DNA of 45,137 nt from Anaerobaca lacustris. GTDB lineage: Bacteria > Planctomycetota > Phycisphaerae > Sedimentisphaerales > Anaerobacaceae. The DNA is taken from NCBI RefSeq assembly GCF_030012215.1, contig NZ_JASCXX010000033.1:1-45137 (forward strand), read 5' to 3'. Position 1 is the stretch's first letter; every line of letters starts with the position of its first letter. Positions 8,173 through 17,686 of the stretch are shown here, piece after piece. The translations under genes were made by a program, and so were the position numbers. Below the pieces are notes generated by a model. That model was not told the origin of the DNA and searched no databases. It saw nothing but the letters and a program-made list of their open reading frames with translations.

Positions 8173-9339
8173 TTATGGCGCGAGATGTTGTCGCCGCAAG
8201 GCAAATGGATTCACGCCGCGTACCGACCGGAAGTAAGAGGCAATGTGGTCCGGCGAGGTGAAGCCAAGCGTACGAGCGATTTCCGCCATCGTGTAATCTG
8301 TGTTGACGAGCAACCTCTCTATCTCACCGACCCGAACCCGTTTGATGTACTGATGCACGGTACAACCCATGATTCGTCGAAATCGGTCGTGCAGCGCGCG
8401 GCGTGAAATAGTCACGTGACGCAGCACATCGGCGATCTGGAGCGGCTTGTTACCATTGCCCCGTATGAAGGCAACTGCCTCCGCAACGATAGGATCTTCG
8501 ATCGCCATGGCTTCGGTCGACCGCCTCGCCACAACGGCCGTGGGCACTACCATAATGCTGCCGGCCTCGACATGAAGACCGTTCATCAGTCGATCCAGTC
8601 GTTCGGCAGCGCCGTAGCCCGCTTCCTCCACATTCAGCGCAACACTGGAAAGCGCGGGATTCGACAGATTGCAGACAAATTCATCGTTATCGACGCCCAC
8701 CACCGCTACTTCCTCAGGTACATTCAATCCCACGATTTGGCAAGCGTCGACCACGTTGCGAGCCCGATCATCATTACAGGCCATTACGCCCAGCGGCTTC
8801 GGTTGTCGGGCCAGCCAGGCAGCCAACGATTTCCGCTCGCCCGGCCATTGGTGTGCTTGCGGCGCACGATTCTGCACCCAGAAATGGCACTGATGTCCAG
8901 CGGCATGCAGCTTGGCGGCGAAACTCTCTCTTCGCCGCTGCGACCAAAACATCTCGTCATATCCAACATAGCCAAAATGGCGGAAGCCCCGCTCCAAGAG
9001 ATGGCTGGCCGCCAGGTCGCCGATCGCCCGATCATCCGTTACGATGGTGTGGGCATTCTGCGCCTCCGCGTGCAAATAGCTCGCGTAGACGACGGGAATG
9101 CGTCTTTTGCCCCGAGCCATGACACCAGGATAGTCTCTGGTGATGATGCCATTCACCCCTCGATGGATTCTGCGCCCCATCTTGACTCCCGCCGAGCTGT
9201 CGGCGACGTAGAACGGGGGCTGCTGCTCGATTCGCCATCTCCTCTGCAGGGAGCTGTAACGATAGATTCCCCGGAGCAAGCCGCGGCCGTACTCGCGGGA
9301 CGTTTCAATTCGTAGAAGGACTCGCACGCTTTCTTCCAT
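8173..9339 (-). CDS. XylR-type AraC-family transcriptional regulator with sugar-binding sensor domain
   Basis: The 388-aa protein has the layout and length of E. coli XylR. A LacI/periplasmic-binding-like sensor domain occupies about residues 5-275 (RVLLRIETSREYGRGLLRGI, GDLAASHLLERGFRHFGYVG, PLGVMACNDDRARNVVDAC, EEVAVVGVDNDEFVCNLSNP). An AraC-type double-HTH domain follows at about 285-385 (LQIADVLRHVTISRRALHDRF and MAEIARTLGFTSPDHIASYFR). It would bind a sugar and activate catabolic promoters. The likely target is the triple half-site element at 8066-8096, directly downstream, and its twin at 17867-17897. It lies 167 bases after the broken symporter gene, so it may be the last gene of that operon or have its own promoter. 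The cognate sugar is unknown. Confidence 0.9.
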   Translation of the reverse strand: MEESVRVLLRIETSREYGRGLLRGIYRYSSLQRRWRIEQQPPFYVADSSAGVKMGRRIHRGVNGIITRDYPGVMARGKRRIPVVYASYLHAEAQNAHTIVTDDRAIGDLAASHLLERGFRHFGYVGYDEMFWSQRRRESFAAKLHAAGHQCHFWVQNRAPQAHQWPGERKSLAAWLARQPKPLGVMACNDDRARNVVDACQIVGLNVPEEVAVVGVDNDEFVCNLSNPALSSVALNVEEAGYGAAERLDRLMNGLHVEAGSIMVVPTAVVARRSTEAMAIEDPIVAEAVAFIRGNGNKPLQIADVLRHVTISRRALHDRFRRIMGCTVHQYIKRVRVGEIERLLVNTDYTMAEIARTLGFTSPDHIASYFRSVRGVNPFALRRQHLAP

Positions 9340-9506
9340 GGCTCTACGTCAACCCTCCTACCGACCCTTTGGGCCGGATTGGCACAGTTGATCTCCACAA
9401 GGAACACGAGCACCATCCGTTCCTTGATGATGTCCATACGTGATGGGCTCTCGTTCGGTCTGAGAATGTGCCAGTGTCTGTGAACATTGCACTACCCGGT
9501 ACATGC

Positions 9507-10550
9507 TCACCAGAACACGAGATAGAATCCTACAACTGCCAGGATAACAAAACCTCCGAAGGCCTTGACTTCCGGCCGCGTCTTGACATCGACATCGTCG
9601 CGAATAGGCAAGACACGCGGCGTGTCCAGCGGCTTGAAAAAGGTGATCAGGCCCATCACCATCAGCACTAACTGAAAGGACAACGCCACTTGAATGAGAA
9701 AGTGCATCTCGGGCGCAAACCACTGAAACAGCGCATAGAAGACGGGACCGCAGAGAAGCGCGGCGACTCCGGCACTGCCTGGGGCAGTGGGCACCAACAT
9801 GCCAAAGGCAAAGGCAGCGACTACACCCGGCCAGATGTACCCCTGAAACTGCTGGATATACTGGAACACGCCACCGTATTTCGGATTGTCCAGCACAGGG
9901 GCCAGCAGACAGCCGATGACCATTAACGTCAGGGTCGTGAGACGTCCCAATACCAGCAACCGCCGCTGGGAAGCTCCTCGGTCCAGCATCCGATTGTAGA
10001 CATCCATGGTAAAGATCGTGGATGCGGAATTCAGCATGGACGCCAGCGAACTGATCACGGCGCCAGCAATGGCGGCAAACATGAATCCGCGCAATCCATG
10101 GGGGACCAGGTTTCTGATCAGGATGGGAAAGGCCTCATCCGGCTTAGTCATCTGTTCATGGTAAAGCTGATGCGACATGATACCGGGCATCACGATGGCA
10201 AACGGCACCAGAAGCCACAGGGCGCCGGCGAAGATGACACCCAGTTGTCCGTCCCGCAGGGTCTTGGCCGCCAGGTTGCGCTGAACGATGAACTGGTTCA
10301 ATCCGCAGTAATACAGGATGACGATCCCCATGCCGGAGACGACGCCGGTCCAGGGCAACCCGGCATGATCGGCCGGCAGCACCATACGGAGTTTGTCAGC
10401 GTTGACTGCCTGAAACTGGTCCCAGCCGCCGCAGGCTTTCAGTCCCAGGAAGAAGGTGACGATTCCACCCAGGAGCAGTCCGCCACCCTGGAACAGATCC
10501 GCCCAGGCCACGGCCTTGAGTCCGCCCCACACGGTATAGGCAGCGGCCAT
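9507..10550 (-). pseudogene. sodium:solute symporter, C-terminal part after frameshift
   Basis: This is the downstream part of one SSS-family transporter gene whose first part is 10396-11040. The residues MAAAYTVWGGLKAVAWADLFQGG are the canonical continuation of the SSS sequence (AAAYxxxGGLKAVxWxD), but they lie one base out of frame with the N-terminal part. Hydrophobic segments continue to the end (for example GFVILAVVGFYLVFW). Removing one G in the GGGGTGG run near 10554-10562 would join the two parts into a transporter of about 510 residues. Whether the shift is real or a sequencing or assembly error cannot be decided here. Translation of this part alone from its internal ATG would not give a functional transporter. 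Confidence 0.8.
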
Positions 10551-11040
10551 CCACCCCGATCAACCATACGCCCTGGGTGAGTGAGAGTCCAAAGATCGTG
10601 CGAAGTGTCAGTCCGCCGGAATAGAGCACGGCGCACAAAAGGACTATGACATAGATCACCACGGTAATCAAGGCCATAATAGCCCGCGCCAGGGAATTGT
10701 ACCGATACTCCAGGTATTCCGGCATGGTATAGATGCCGGCCTTGAGAAAACGCGGCAGCAGAGTGAAGGCGATGATGACAATACCGACACTGCCGACCAG
10801 TTGCCAGCTACTGACCGCCAGCCCCACGTCGCCTGCCCCCTGACCGGCCATGCCTACAAACTGTTCAGTCGAGATATTGGCGGCCACGATGGAGATGCCG
10901 ATCAGCCACCAGGTCAGCCCCCGGCCCGCGAGAAAGTAGTCTTCGCTGCTGGTTTCCCTCTTGCTCTTGAAGAGACTGGTACCGATAACCATGGCAAAGA
11001 AGGCAAGAAAGACCACCACGTCGAAGAGAGCCAATTCCAT
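10396..11040 (-). CDS. sodium:solute symporter (SSS family), N-terminal part, frameshifted
   Basis: The first 160 or so residues are a clear SSS-family start: a helix (LFDVVVFLAFFAMVIGTSLF), then SSEDYFLAGRGLTWWLIGISIVAANISTEQFVGMAG, the conserved Na+-site helix, and IYTMPEYLEYRYN. After LTQGVWLIGV the frame shifts and the last 50 or so residues are out-of-frame noise. The rest of the transporter is at 9507-10550. The ATG at 11040 shares its first base with the TGA of the GH2 gene (TGATG), so the two are translationally coupled. The position in the operon suggests uptake of the sugar released by the GH2 enzyme, if the gene is functional. Confidence 0.8.
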   Translation of the reverse strand: MELALFDVVVFLAFFAMVIGTSLFKSKRETSSEDYFLAGRGLTWWLIGISIVAANISTEQFVGMAGQGAGDVGLAVSSWQLVGSVGIVIIAFTLLPRFLKAGIYTMPEYLEYRYNSLARAIMALITVVIYVIVLLCAVLYSGGLTLRTIFGLSLTQGVWLIGVDGRCLYRVGRTQGRGLGGSVPGWRTAPGWNRHLLPGTESLRRLGPVSGSQR

Positions 11041-14000
11041 CAGTGACTCTCCTCAAGTAAATCCAGTTCGGCCAGCGAGGCAAAGCCATCGTTACCAAAA
11101 CCTTTCTTCGCGACCAAGCGAAGGTAACGCCCTTGTACCGGCTTTCCGAATCTGACTTGCTTGAGCGATACATCCGGCGTGAATCTGCCTTCCGCCACAG
11201 GAGCGCCCCAGTCTTGAGAACTGTCACTCACGTAAATCGCATAGGCGGCAATCCGACCATTCCCATTGCCGTCCTGACGCGGCAGACAAGTGATTCCTTC
11301 AAGTTCGATACGATCTCTCAGATCGATCTGAATCTCGTGCGGATGGCCCGGTTTGCCCTGCGTCCAGCCCGTGTGCCAGAACGTCTTCGGATTGCCGTCG
11401 ATGGCCAGAGAACCCTCGTAGTTGGTTTCGAAGCTGTCGACATGGATGACTTGAGCGCCTAACCGTTCCATAGGACTCGGCTCGCGAAAGAGACGGTGCA
11501 CCCCTTCGATATCGATCTCGTATGCTGGTTTGAACTTCTCCGATCGCATATACCTGAGAAGTGAGTGTCGCAGTTGACGGACCACGGGCCGCTTGTCCAA
11601 ATCGTCCAGGATATTGATACTGCAGACTACCAACGATCCCCGGCCAACCCGTGCCTCGAAGATCAGACCCAGTCGTTTGGGCGCAAACCAATCCGGTACG
11701 ATCTGGACAATGGGACGTAGTTTGCGAGGCAGGTGATCCATTTCCAGGGCGGCCGCCTCCTGGAGAGGTTCCCACCATTGCCAGTTGCTGTGATATTCGG
11801 TGGGGAACGCGTTCAGGGCCGGATGAGCCGGATCACACAGGATCCCCAGAGTGTGAGGGGCTTGTCCGCCGGTCCAAGCCGTGTTCCAGAATATCGAAGA
11901 GAATCCCAAAGTCACATCCGTGCGAACCCGGCGGGCATCGGGCACGAGAAGAACCTTGGCCCCGTCATGAAGAGCAGAAACAACCTCCTCCCGGAGTTCC
12001 GTGGCCAACAGGATATCATCCGGCAGGCGAGTCTCTACCGATTCGGGATACACCCAGATGTCCCAGCTGTTGCGCGCTTCTGTTTCGCCAACCGAAATCT
12101 CCAGGGTATACTGGGCCGGTGCAGTCAGATCCGCCAGCGGGATACGAATCAAGCCGATCTCGCGCAGTCCCCCGGCCATGATGTTGCCACGCTTCCACGT
12201 GCTGTGACGCACGGTTCTGCCTTCGAGATCAAGCAAACGCCACAAGATTTCCGCACTTTCGAGATCCGTCGGGCCGAAATGACTGATCTCAACCTCCGCA
12301 GAGAGTATCTGATTCGACGTGAAGATGCGCTGCTTCATCCGCGCCAGGGGCACGATCGGCCCGGAAAAGGCCCGATACTGCTCTGGGGTGACATAGGGCT
12401 TGGAGTCCCAGAAGGGATCGAGTACACCCACCAGGGCTGTTCCCTGACCGGGGAAGTCGTGCAGGTCGAGGAGTTGAAATCCGCCGAAACCGGGGGTGCG
12501 CAGAGCCGATTCAATATCCTCTTTGTAACATAGCGTCTGTAACTTACCTGAGGCCATCAGAAAGTCTCGAGCCTGGTCCGCCATGTGTTTCTGTGTAAGA
12601 AGATCATGAAAGACTTCGAAGTTCCTGGCCTTGAGTATGCCCGTGTATTTCTCCATTTCCTCGAAGTTGGGATACACACACCACTGACCGATCTCGTGGG
12701 ATACCACCGGCTGGTTGGGATAGCGCTGGACGAAGTCCCGATAGTCCGTACACGTCTCAGGAGGCTTGCTGTTGATCCGACTCTGCAACTGCTCGCCCCA
12801 CGCCTGGATTCGGGGTGTGGGCGTTACATGGTAATCACTCTCCTCGATCAGCGGCCAACCCGATCCACTGGTGACCAGACGACGTGAGTCCTTTGCCTGG
12901 TAATGACGGACCCACTTACGCAGATAGACCGCCCCCTGCTGCGGCCCGTCCGGTTCGTTGCCGTGGGCCAGAAGCAGAAAGGAGGGGTGGTTGCCATACG
13001 CCTTGAGAATGCGATCCGCCTCGTCGTACAGCCACTGGTCCACGGGTTTTCCATTGCCGATACCCTGACCGCCACCATAGTTCGCCCAAGCAGCGCACTC
13101 GACCTGGAAGTAGAAACCCAGTCGATCCGCAGCGACAAAGGCCGCGTGCGGCGGGCACCAGGAATGGAAGCGGATGTGGTTGAGTCCATGGGCCTTGCAT
13201 ATTCGGATGATCCGCTCCCATGAAGCCACGTCCGTGGGCGGATAGCCGGTCTTGGGGAAGATACAGCACTCGAGTGTCCCACGAAGAAAGATCGGGCAAC
13301 CGTTCAACACGATGCGTGTGCCCTCGGTCCCTACCTCGCGCAGGGCAAAGGAGGTATCCTGGGTATGGGCACCCGTCTCCGTGATCAGCTGAGTATTCAA
13401 GCTGTAAAGATGCGGATGGAATTCGTCCCACGTCTTCACAGACGACCCCAAAGGAATTCGCATTTCTGTCTTACGGCCGTATTCGCCTACGGTCACGTCT
13501 TGCTCTACCGAGGTCACGCCATGCCCGCCTTGAGTAATCGCCAAACGCAACTGGCCCGTCTGGGATTTGCCCGTCCGGTTGCCCAGATCGAGGCAGACGC
13601 GGGCCGAGTTTGTCTCCAGGTCCGGGTAGACTTGTACGTCTTCGATCCAGACGGGAGGAGCGGCCTGCAATGCGATGCGTCCGACAATCCCATTCCAGTT
13701 GGACTGTGTGTGGTCGGAAACGCTGTGCGAATTGACCCCTACGTCGAGCATCATGCGGTTATCCACACACACGGTAATCACATGCCGGCCCGGTGAGAGT
13801 ACATCACTGAGGTCATGGACATGAGGCACGGACAGTGCATCAGCCACGCCGACCTGTCGGCCATCTACCCAGACCGTGGTCTGCCAATGAGGTCGTTCCA
13901 GGTGCAAGCTGATATGACGGCCCTGCCAGGTGTCCGGGATCGCTACTGCCTTTTGATACCAAGCCGCACCCTTGTAGTACCGTTCCGGCTGGAGCCAGAA

Positions 14001-14315
14001 CGGCATCTTGAAATTCTCGGCTTTGCGATAGGGCGCATACTGCGGCTTGCCCCATTCGTCGTGCCGGATGGTGCCCACCCATGGTGTATCCGGTCCCGGC
14101 GCATCACCATAGCCTCGTTCTTGAAGGGAACCGGGCAACTCAATGGTCGCCTCTCCCGGCAAGTCGTTTCGGAACCAGCCTTGAGTCAGCCCCTGATCCT
14201 CCCGATCCAGGGCGAAACGCCACGTCCCTGAAAGGTCCATGGAATCCGAGGCTCCCGCCGCCGAACTCATCATCAAGAGCCCAATACACCACGAGATGAC
14301 CGATCGGTGTGTCAT
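11040..14315 (-). CDS. exported GH2-family glycoside hydrolase with C-terminal discoidin domain
   Basis: The 1091-aa protein has a signal peptide (MTHRSVISWCIGLLMMSSAAG), a GH2 sugar-binding jelly roll (LSGTWRFALDRED at its start, about 28-190), an Ig-like middle, and a TIM barrel at about 345-600. LLLAHGNEPDG carries the likely acid/base E454 and PVVSHEIGQW the likely nucleophile E541, both in typical GH2 contexts. A C-terminal F5/8 type C domain starts near 958 (SLAIDGNPKTFWHTGW). GH2 members are mostly exo-acting beta-galactosidases, glucuronidases or mannosidases; the exact substrate cannot be told. An upstream ATG at 14321 overlaps the previous stop (ATGA), but GGAG is two bases from it and eight from 14315, so 14315 is preferred. 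It is coupled to both neighbours. Confidence 0.85.
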   Translation of the reverse strand: MTHRSVISWCIGLLMMSSAAGASDSMDLSGTWRFALDREDQGLTQGWFRNDLPGEATIELPGSLQERGYGDAPGPDTPWVGTIRHDEWGKPQYAPYRKAENFKMPFWLQPERYYKGAAWYQKAVAIPDTWQGRHISLHLERPHWQTTVWVDGRQVGVADALSVPHVHDLSDVLSPGRHVITVCVDNRMMLDVGVNSHSVSDHTQSNWNGIVGRIALQAAPPVWIEDVQVYPDLETNSARVCLDLGNRTGKSQTGQLRLAITQGGHGVTSVEQDVTVGEYGRKTEMRIPLGSSVKTWDEFHPHLYSLNTQLITETGAHTQDTSFALREVGTEGTRIVLNGCPIFLRGTLECCIFPKTGYPPTDVASWERIIRICKAHGLNHIRFHSWCPPHAAFVAADRLGFYFQVECAAWANYGGGQGIGNGKPVDQWLYDEADRILKAYGNHPSFLLLAHGNEPDGPQQGAVYLRKWVRHYQAKDSRRLVTSGSGWPLIEESDYHVTPTPRIQAWGEQLQSRINSKPPETCTDYRDFVQRYPNQPVVSHEIGQWCVYPNFEEMEKYTGILKARNFEVFHDLLTQKHMADQARDFLMASGKLQTLCYKEDIESALRTPGFGGFQLLDLHDFPGQGTALVGVLDPFWDSKPYVTPEQYRAFSGPIVPLARMKQRIFTSNQILSAEVEISHFGPTDLESAEILWRLLDLEGRTVRHSTWKRGNIMAGGLREIGLIRIPLADLTAPAQYTLEISVGETEARNSWDIWVYPESVETRLPDDILLATELREEVVSALHDGAKVLLVPDARRVRTDVTLGFSSIFWNTAWTGGQAPHTLGILCDPAHPALNAFPTEYHSNWQWWEPLQEAAALEMDHLPRKLRPIVQIVPDWFAPKRLGLIFEARVGRGSLVVCSINILDDLDKRPVVRQLRHSLLRYMRSEKFKPAYEIDIEGVHRLFREPSPMERLGAQVIHVDSFETNYEGSLAIDGNPKTFWHTGWTQGKPGHPHEIQIDLRDRIELEGITCLPRQDGNGNGRIAAYAIYVSDSSQDWGAPVAEGRFTPDVSLKQVRFGKPVQGRYLRLVAKKGFGNDGFASLAELDLLEESH

Positions 14316-14317
14316 AA

Positions 14318-17300
14318 TCATTGCTCCACAGTTTCCGTTGTCGGTGTGCGACCCGGATGCACAGACCACGCGCCCAGATGCATCCGATCGCACTCAAGTA
14401 CTTCATCCAGGCAGGACATAGCCTCACGGGTCTGCCCCAAGCCAAGACGACCAAGGCCCATCATATACAGACAATGGATCCGATTGCGCGAGACCAGGTC
14501 CTCATCGAACACCAGGAAATCGGGCAATGATACGGCAAAGTAATCCATCGTGGGCTCATCTTCGAGATGGGCTCGTCCATATTCCACCAGTGCCTCAAAA
14601 CGAATTTGCGCCTCTCGGTCATGTCCCAGTTTCTGCAATGCCAGTCCCTGGTAATACATGCTATCCGGCGGCTGATCGTTGTAGTAGATGGCCGATGCAG
14701 GCTCCCTGAGCCCGACGCTCGCCTTTTCCAACCAACCCGTCGCTTCCTGCGTCAGCCCCAGAGCTTCACAGGCAACTCCCAGATAATAGTGGATGTGATT
14801 CTCTGCTGCCCCAGGCAATTTGCCCTCACCCAGGTTCGCAGGATAAACCAGAGCCCGTTTGAGAAGATCCCGGGCGTCCTGATAGTCGCGGCGCTCCAGG
14901 GCCGCTCGGGCCGCCTGTACCAGGGCGAACACATACTGCCCTGTAGCCTTGCCTTCGCCGCCCTCCCAGGGGTGGAACTGGCGCTGCGTCAAGATATCAA
15001 GGGCCTCCTCGTGACGGCCCAAACGGTTGAGCAAAGCGACGCGCTCGATGCTCAGATCGTCACGTTCAACGACCAGATCCGAATGGGCCTCCAGCAGAGC
15101 CAGACGTCGGTTCGGAGATCGGTTCAGTTTGCGATAGAGCTGGTCCAGCTCGAACAATACGCGCGCGTCCGTGGCGTCCAGAGCGAAAGCCTGCTCGAAG
15201 GCCGCACGTGCGGCGCTCACATCGCGCTGTTTGTTGTAGTACGCCAGCCCCAGATTCCGATGTACGGTTGGGAAGTCAGGATGCAGGTCACGAGCCCGTT
15301 CCCAAGCGTCGATGGCGCGATCATGAGCCCGCCGGGCAAAGAGATAGTTCCCCAGATGGTAGGATGCGTAACCATCCAGGGGACAGAACCGCAGCGCTGT
15401 CTCAAAGACATCGATGCACTCCAGTTGATTGGGGAACACCGTGCCGGGTCGAATGACCGCCGCTTGATCGAAGGCAGACTGGGCACCATCGGTATCCCCG
15501 GCCCGCCCTTTGCACCAACCCAGATAGTACCATCGCAAGGCGTCATCATCCGGACAGCGCTGCAACAGAGCGATTGCCTCGGACCATAGCCCGGCATGCG
15601 CATAATCCAAGGCCAGTTCGATCGTGTTGTGCAGGTTCCCGCGCATCACCTGGTCCAGGAGAGCGATTTTCGAGTCCGCCTCCGCCCGCTGTCCTTGCGC
15701 CGCAGCGGTCAAGGCCGATTCGTATAGACTGCCGAAGTCCAGGGGGTCCAGAGACTGGGCCCGCTCGGTCTCATCCAGAGCCTGCTTGAGCTGTCCCAGG
15801 TGACGAAGTACCGCCGCCTTGAGATGGCGGGCCTTATGATTCACCCCGTTGCATAGCAGGGAACGCTCCACAAGTTCCAGGGCCACGGGCAGATCGCCAC
15901 GGTGACACGCGATACGCGCCAATTCAAAATACCCGGCATCCTGCCACACCGCGTTCCAGACGGCTTTGTAGAAGGCATCGAATGCCTCATCGAATCGGCC
16001 CTGCATCCTGAGAGCCAGTCCCAGGTTGTAGTATGGCTCTCCATCATACGGATTCGGATTGCGTTGAGTCAGTGTATTGACGGCCCGACGGAAGTGCTTT
16101 TCGGCTTCCAGGAAACACCCGCGGCGATAGTACAACAGGCCCAGAGCGTTGTTGTTGCGCACGTCCGTCGGGTCCCGGCGCAGGGCTTCCTCGTAGTAAG
16201 GCCGCGGATCGTACGTGGCGTGCCTGTACTGTTCGAGATGCTGACCGGCCAAGAAGAGTTGCTCTGTGGTCGCAATCTCGGCTGGAGGCAATGCCGGTTG
16301 GGCTGGTTCGGGAATGTCGTCCGGATGCACTTTGATCGGTGAGAAACTCAGCATCTCGCGACCGCAGGCATCATAGAGCCGCACTGTCAATTCGTGTGCG
16401 GGGACAGGCGCCTCCAGTTCAATCTCTTCTATCACGGCCTCTTCCGGCGTAGCGGCTATGCCCATCATCTCAAAAAACACTTGGTCCCCTCGGTGAAGAC
16501 GGATGGTCAGGTCATGCCGGGGTGAGGTCACGTATACCCCGATGCGAACGGTGCGCTCGCGCACCTCCAGATTCAACGCAGCCTCTATGGAGGCGTTCTT
16601 GGCGGCTCCGATCTCCTTGTAGGGCATGAAGTACTGCTTGAACGACTTCTGCTCGTAGGGCATCAGCCAAGTGAAATCCGGTTGGTTGTCCGTGTAACAG
16701 CCGCACATCAACTCGATGTACGGACCGTCTTCGTCCGTGAGTTGCCGATCCCATGCCTGGCCGAAATCGCCGTGCCCCCAAGTCCACTGTTTCTTGCCCG
16801 GTGCGATGTGGTGATTGGCAACGTGCAGCATGCCGGCCTGTCTGCCGTGGTCGTAGCAGCCTAGGAAATCGTAGTCGCTATGATAGGCCATATAAGACGT
16901 GGGGACCGGGAGGTTCTTGTAGCGGCTGATATCCGTACCCGGGCTGTAATCCACCTTGTAGTAGACGCCGGTGGCAATGGGAAAGCTGCTCACGTCCCGC
17001 TTGCCATGATCCATGACCGCATGCACATCCTGGGGAAAGACGGACTGGTAATCATCGTTGACCGATACTGCCGGATTGGCCCACCACAGAAACGTCTGGG
17101 GTTCGGCCGTTCGATTATAGAGTTGCACATCGATTTCGAGATACGCCTTGTTCGGGTGGAGCGTCAGGCCGTGCATGCCTTTGGTTCGGAACATCCGGTC
17201 GATCTCCGAGCACCAGAGGGTCTTCGAGCCGTCGCCGTTCTCCACAATGCGCCAGTCCACAGGCCCGAAGGTGTTGGGCCGGTGATGCTGAGGCCAGTTG

Positions 17301-17686
17301 AACTCGATGCCGCCACTGATCCAGGGGCCGGCCAGCCCAACCAAGGCGGGCTTGATCACCCGGTTGTAGTACACGAAATGGTAACCATTCGTCTTGTCCA
17401 GGGCCATCTGGACCCGACCACCCAGTTCCGGCAGAACCATGATCTGGATCCAGCGGTTCTCCAGGAACACCGCGTCGTAGGCTTGATCGACCTTGATGTC
17501 ATAGATCTTGTCGATCACCGGGTAGGGGTAGACCACACCACTGGATCCCTGATAGACCCGCTTTTCCAGGAACATGGGATTCTTGTTTGGTTCACCAATG
17601 CGGTAGGTCGCAAGGGTGATCCGCTGGACCCAAATGCGAACCGTATCGGTAGTTCCCGTTGTCTTCATCGATTGTCTGCGGGTCAC
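14318..17686 (-). CDS. DUF5107-type protein with long TPR region
   Basis: The 1122-aa protein has an N-terminal mutarotase-like beta-sandwich region (about 40-330: VIDKIYDIKVDQAYDAVFLE, VLPELGGRVQMALDKTNGYH, AGPWISGGIEFNWPQHHRP), the pattern of DUF5107 proteins. About 630 residues of tetratricopeptide repeats follow from about 477 (NNALGLLYYRRGCFLEAEKHF, YYNLGLALRMQGRFDEAFDAF and more). No signal peptide is seen. DUF5107/TPR proteins occur in sugar-utilisation loci and are thought to act on or bind sugars; the reaction is not established to my knowledge. The start is a GTG at 17686 with AAGGGG six bases upstream; an ATG at 17668 lacks a ribosome binding site. It is the first gene of the operon that continues into GH2 and the symporter, and a candidate operator lies about 180 bases upstream. 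Confidence 0.8.
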   Translation of the reverse strand: MTRRQSMKTTGTTDTVRIWVQRITLATYRIGEPNKNPMFLEKRVYQGSSGVVYPYPVIDKIYDIKVDQAYDAVFLENRWIQIMVLPELGGRVQMALDKTNGYHFVYYNRVIKPALVGLAGPWISGGIEFNWPQHHRPNTFGPVDWRIVENGDGSKTLWCSEIDRMFRTKGMHGLTLHPNKAYLEIDVQLYNRTAEPQTFLWWANPAVSVNDDYQSVFPQDVHAVMDHGKRDVSSFPIATGVYYKVDYSPGTDISRYKNLPVPTSYMAYHSDYDFLGCYDHGRQAGMLHVANHHIAPGKKQWTWGHGDFGQAWDRQLTDEDGPYIELMCGCYTDNQPDFTWLMPYEQKSFKQYFMPYKEIGAAKNASIEAALNLEVRERTVRIGVYVTSPRHDLTIRLHRGDQVFFEMMGIAATPEEAVIEEIELEAPVPAHELTVRLYDACGREMLSFSPIKVHPDDIPEPAQPALPPAEIATTEQLFLAGQHLEQYRHATYDPRPYYEEALRRDPTDVRNNNALGLLYYRRGCFLEAEKHFRRAVNTLTQRNPNPYDGEPYYNLGLALRMQGRFDEAFDAFYKAVWNAVWQDAGYFELARIACHRGDLPVALELVERSLLCNGVNHKARHLKAAVLRHLGQLKQALDETERAQSLDPLDFGSLYESALTAAAQGQRAEADSKIALLDQVMRGNLHNTIELALDYAHAGLWSEAIALLQRCPDDDALRWYYLGWCKGRAGDTDGAQSAFDQAAVIRPGTVFPNQLECIDVFETALRFCPLDGYASYHLGNYLFARRAHDRAIDAWERARDLHPDFPTVHRNLGLAYYNKQRDVSAARAAFEQAFALDATDARVLFELDQLYRKLNRSPNRRLALLEAHSDLVVERDDLSIERVALLNRLGRHEEALDILTQRQFHPWEGGEGKATGQYVFALVQAARAALERRDYQDARDLLKRALVYPANLGEGKLPGAAENHIHYYLGVACEALGLTQEATGWLEKASVGLREPASAIYYNDQPPDSMYYQGLALQKLGHDREAQIRFEALVEYGRAHLEDEPTMDYFAVSLPDFLVFDEDLVSRNRIHCLYMMGLGRLGLGQTREAMSCLDEVLECDRMHLGAWSVHPGRTPTTETVEQ

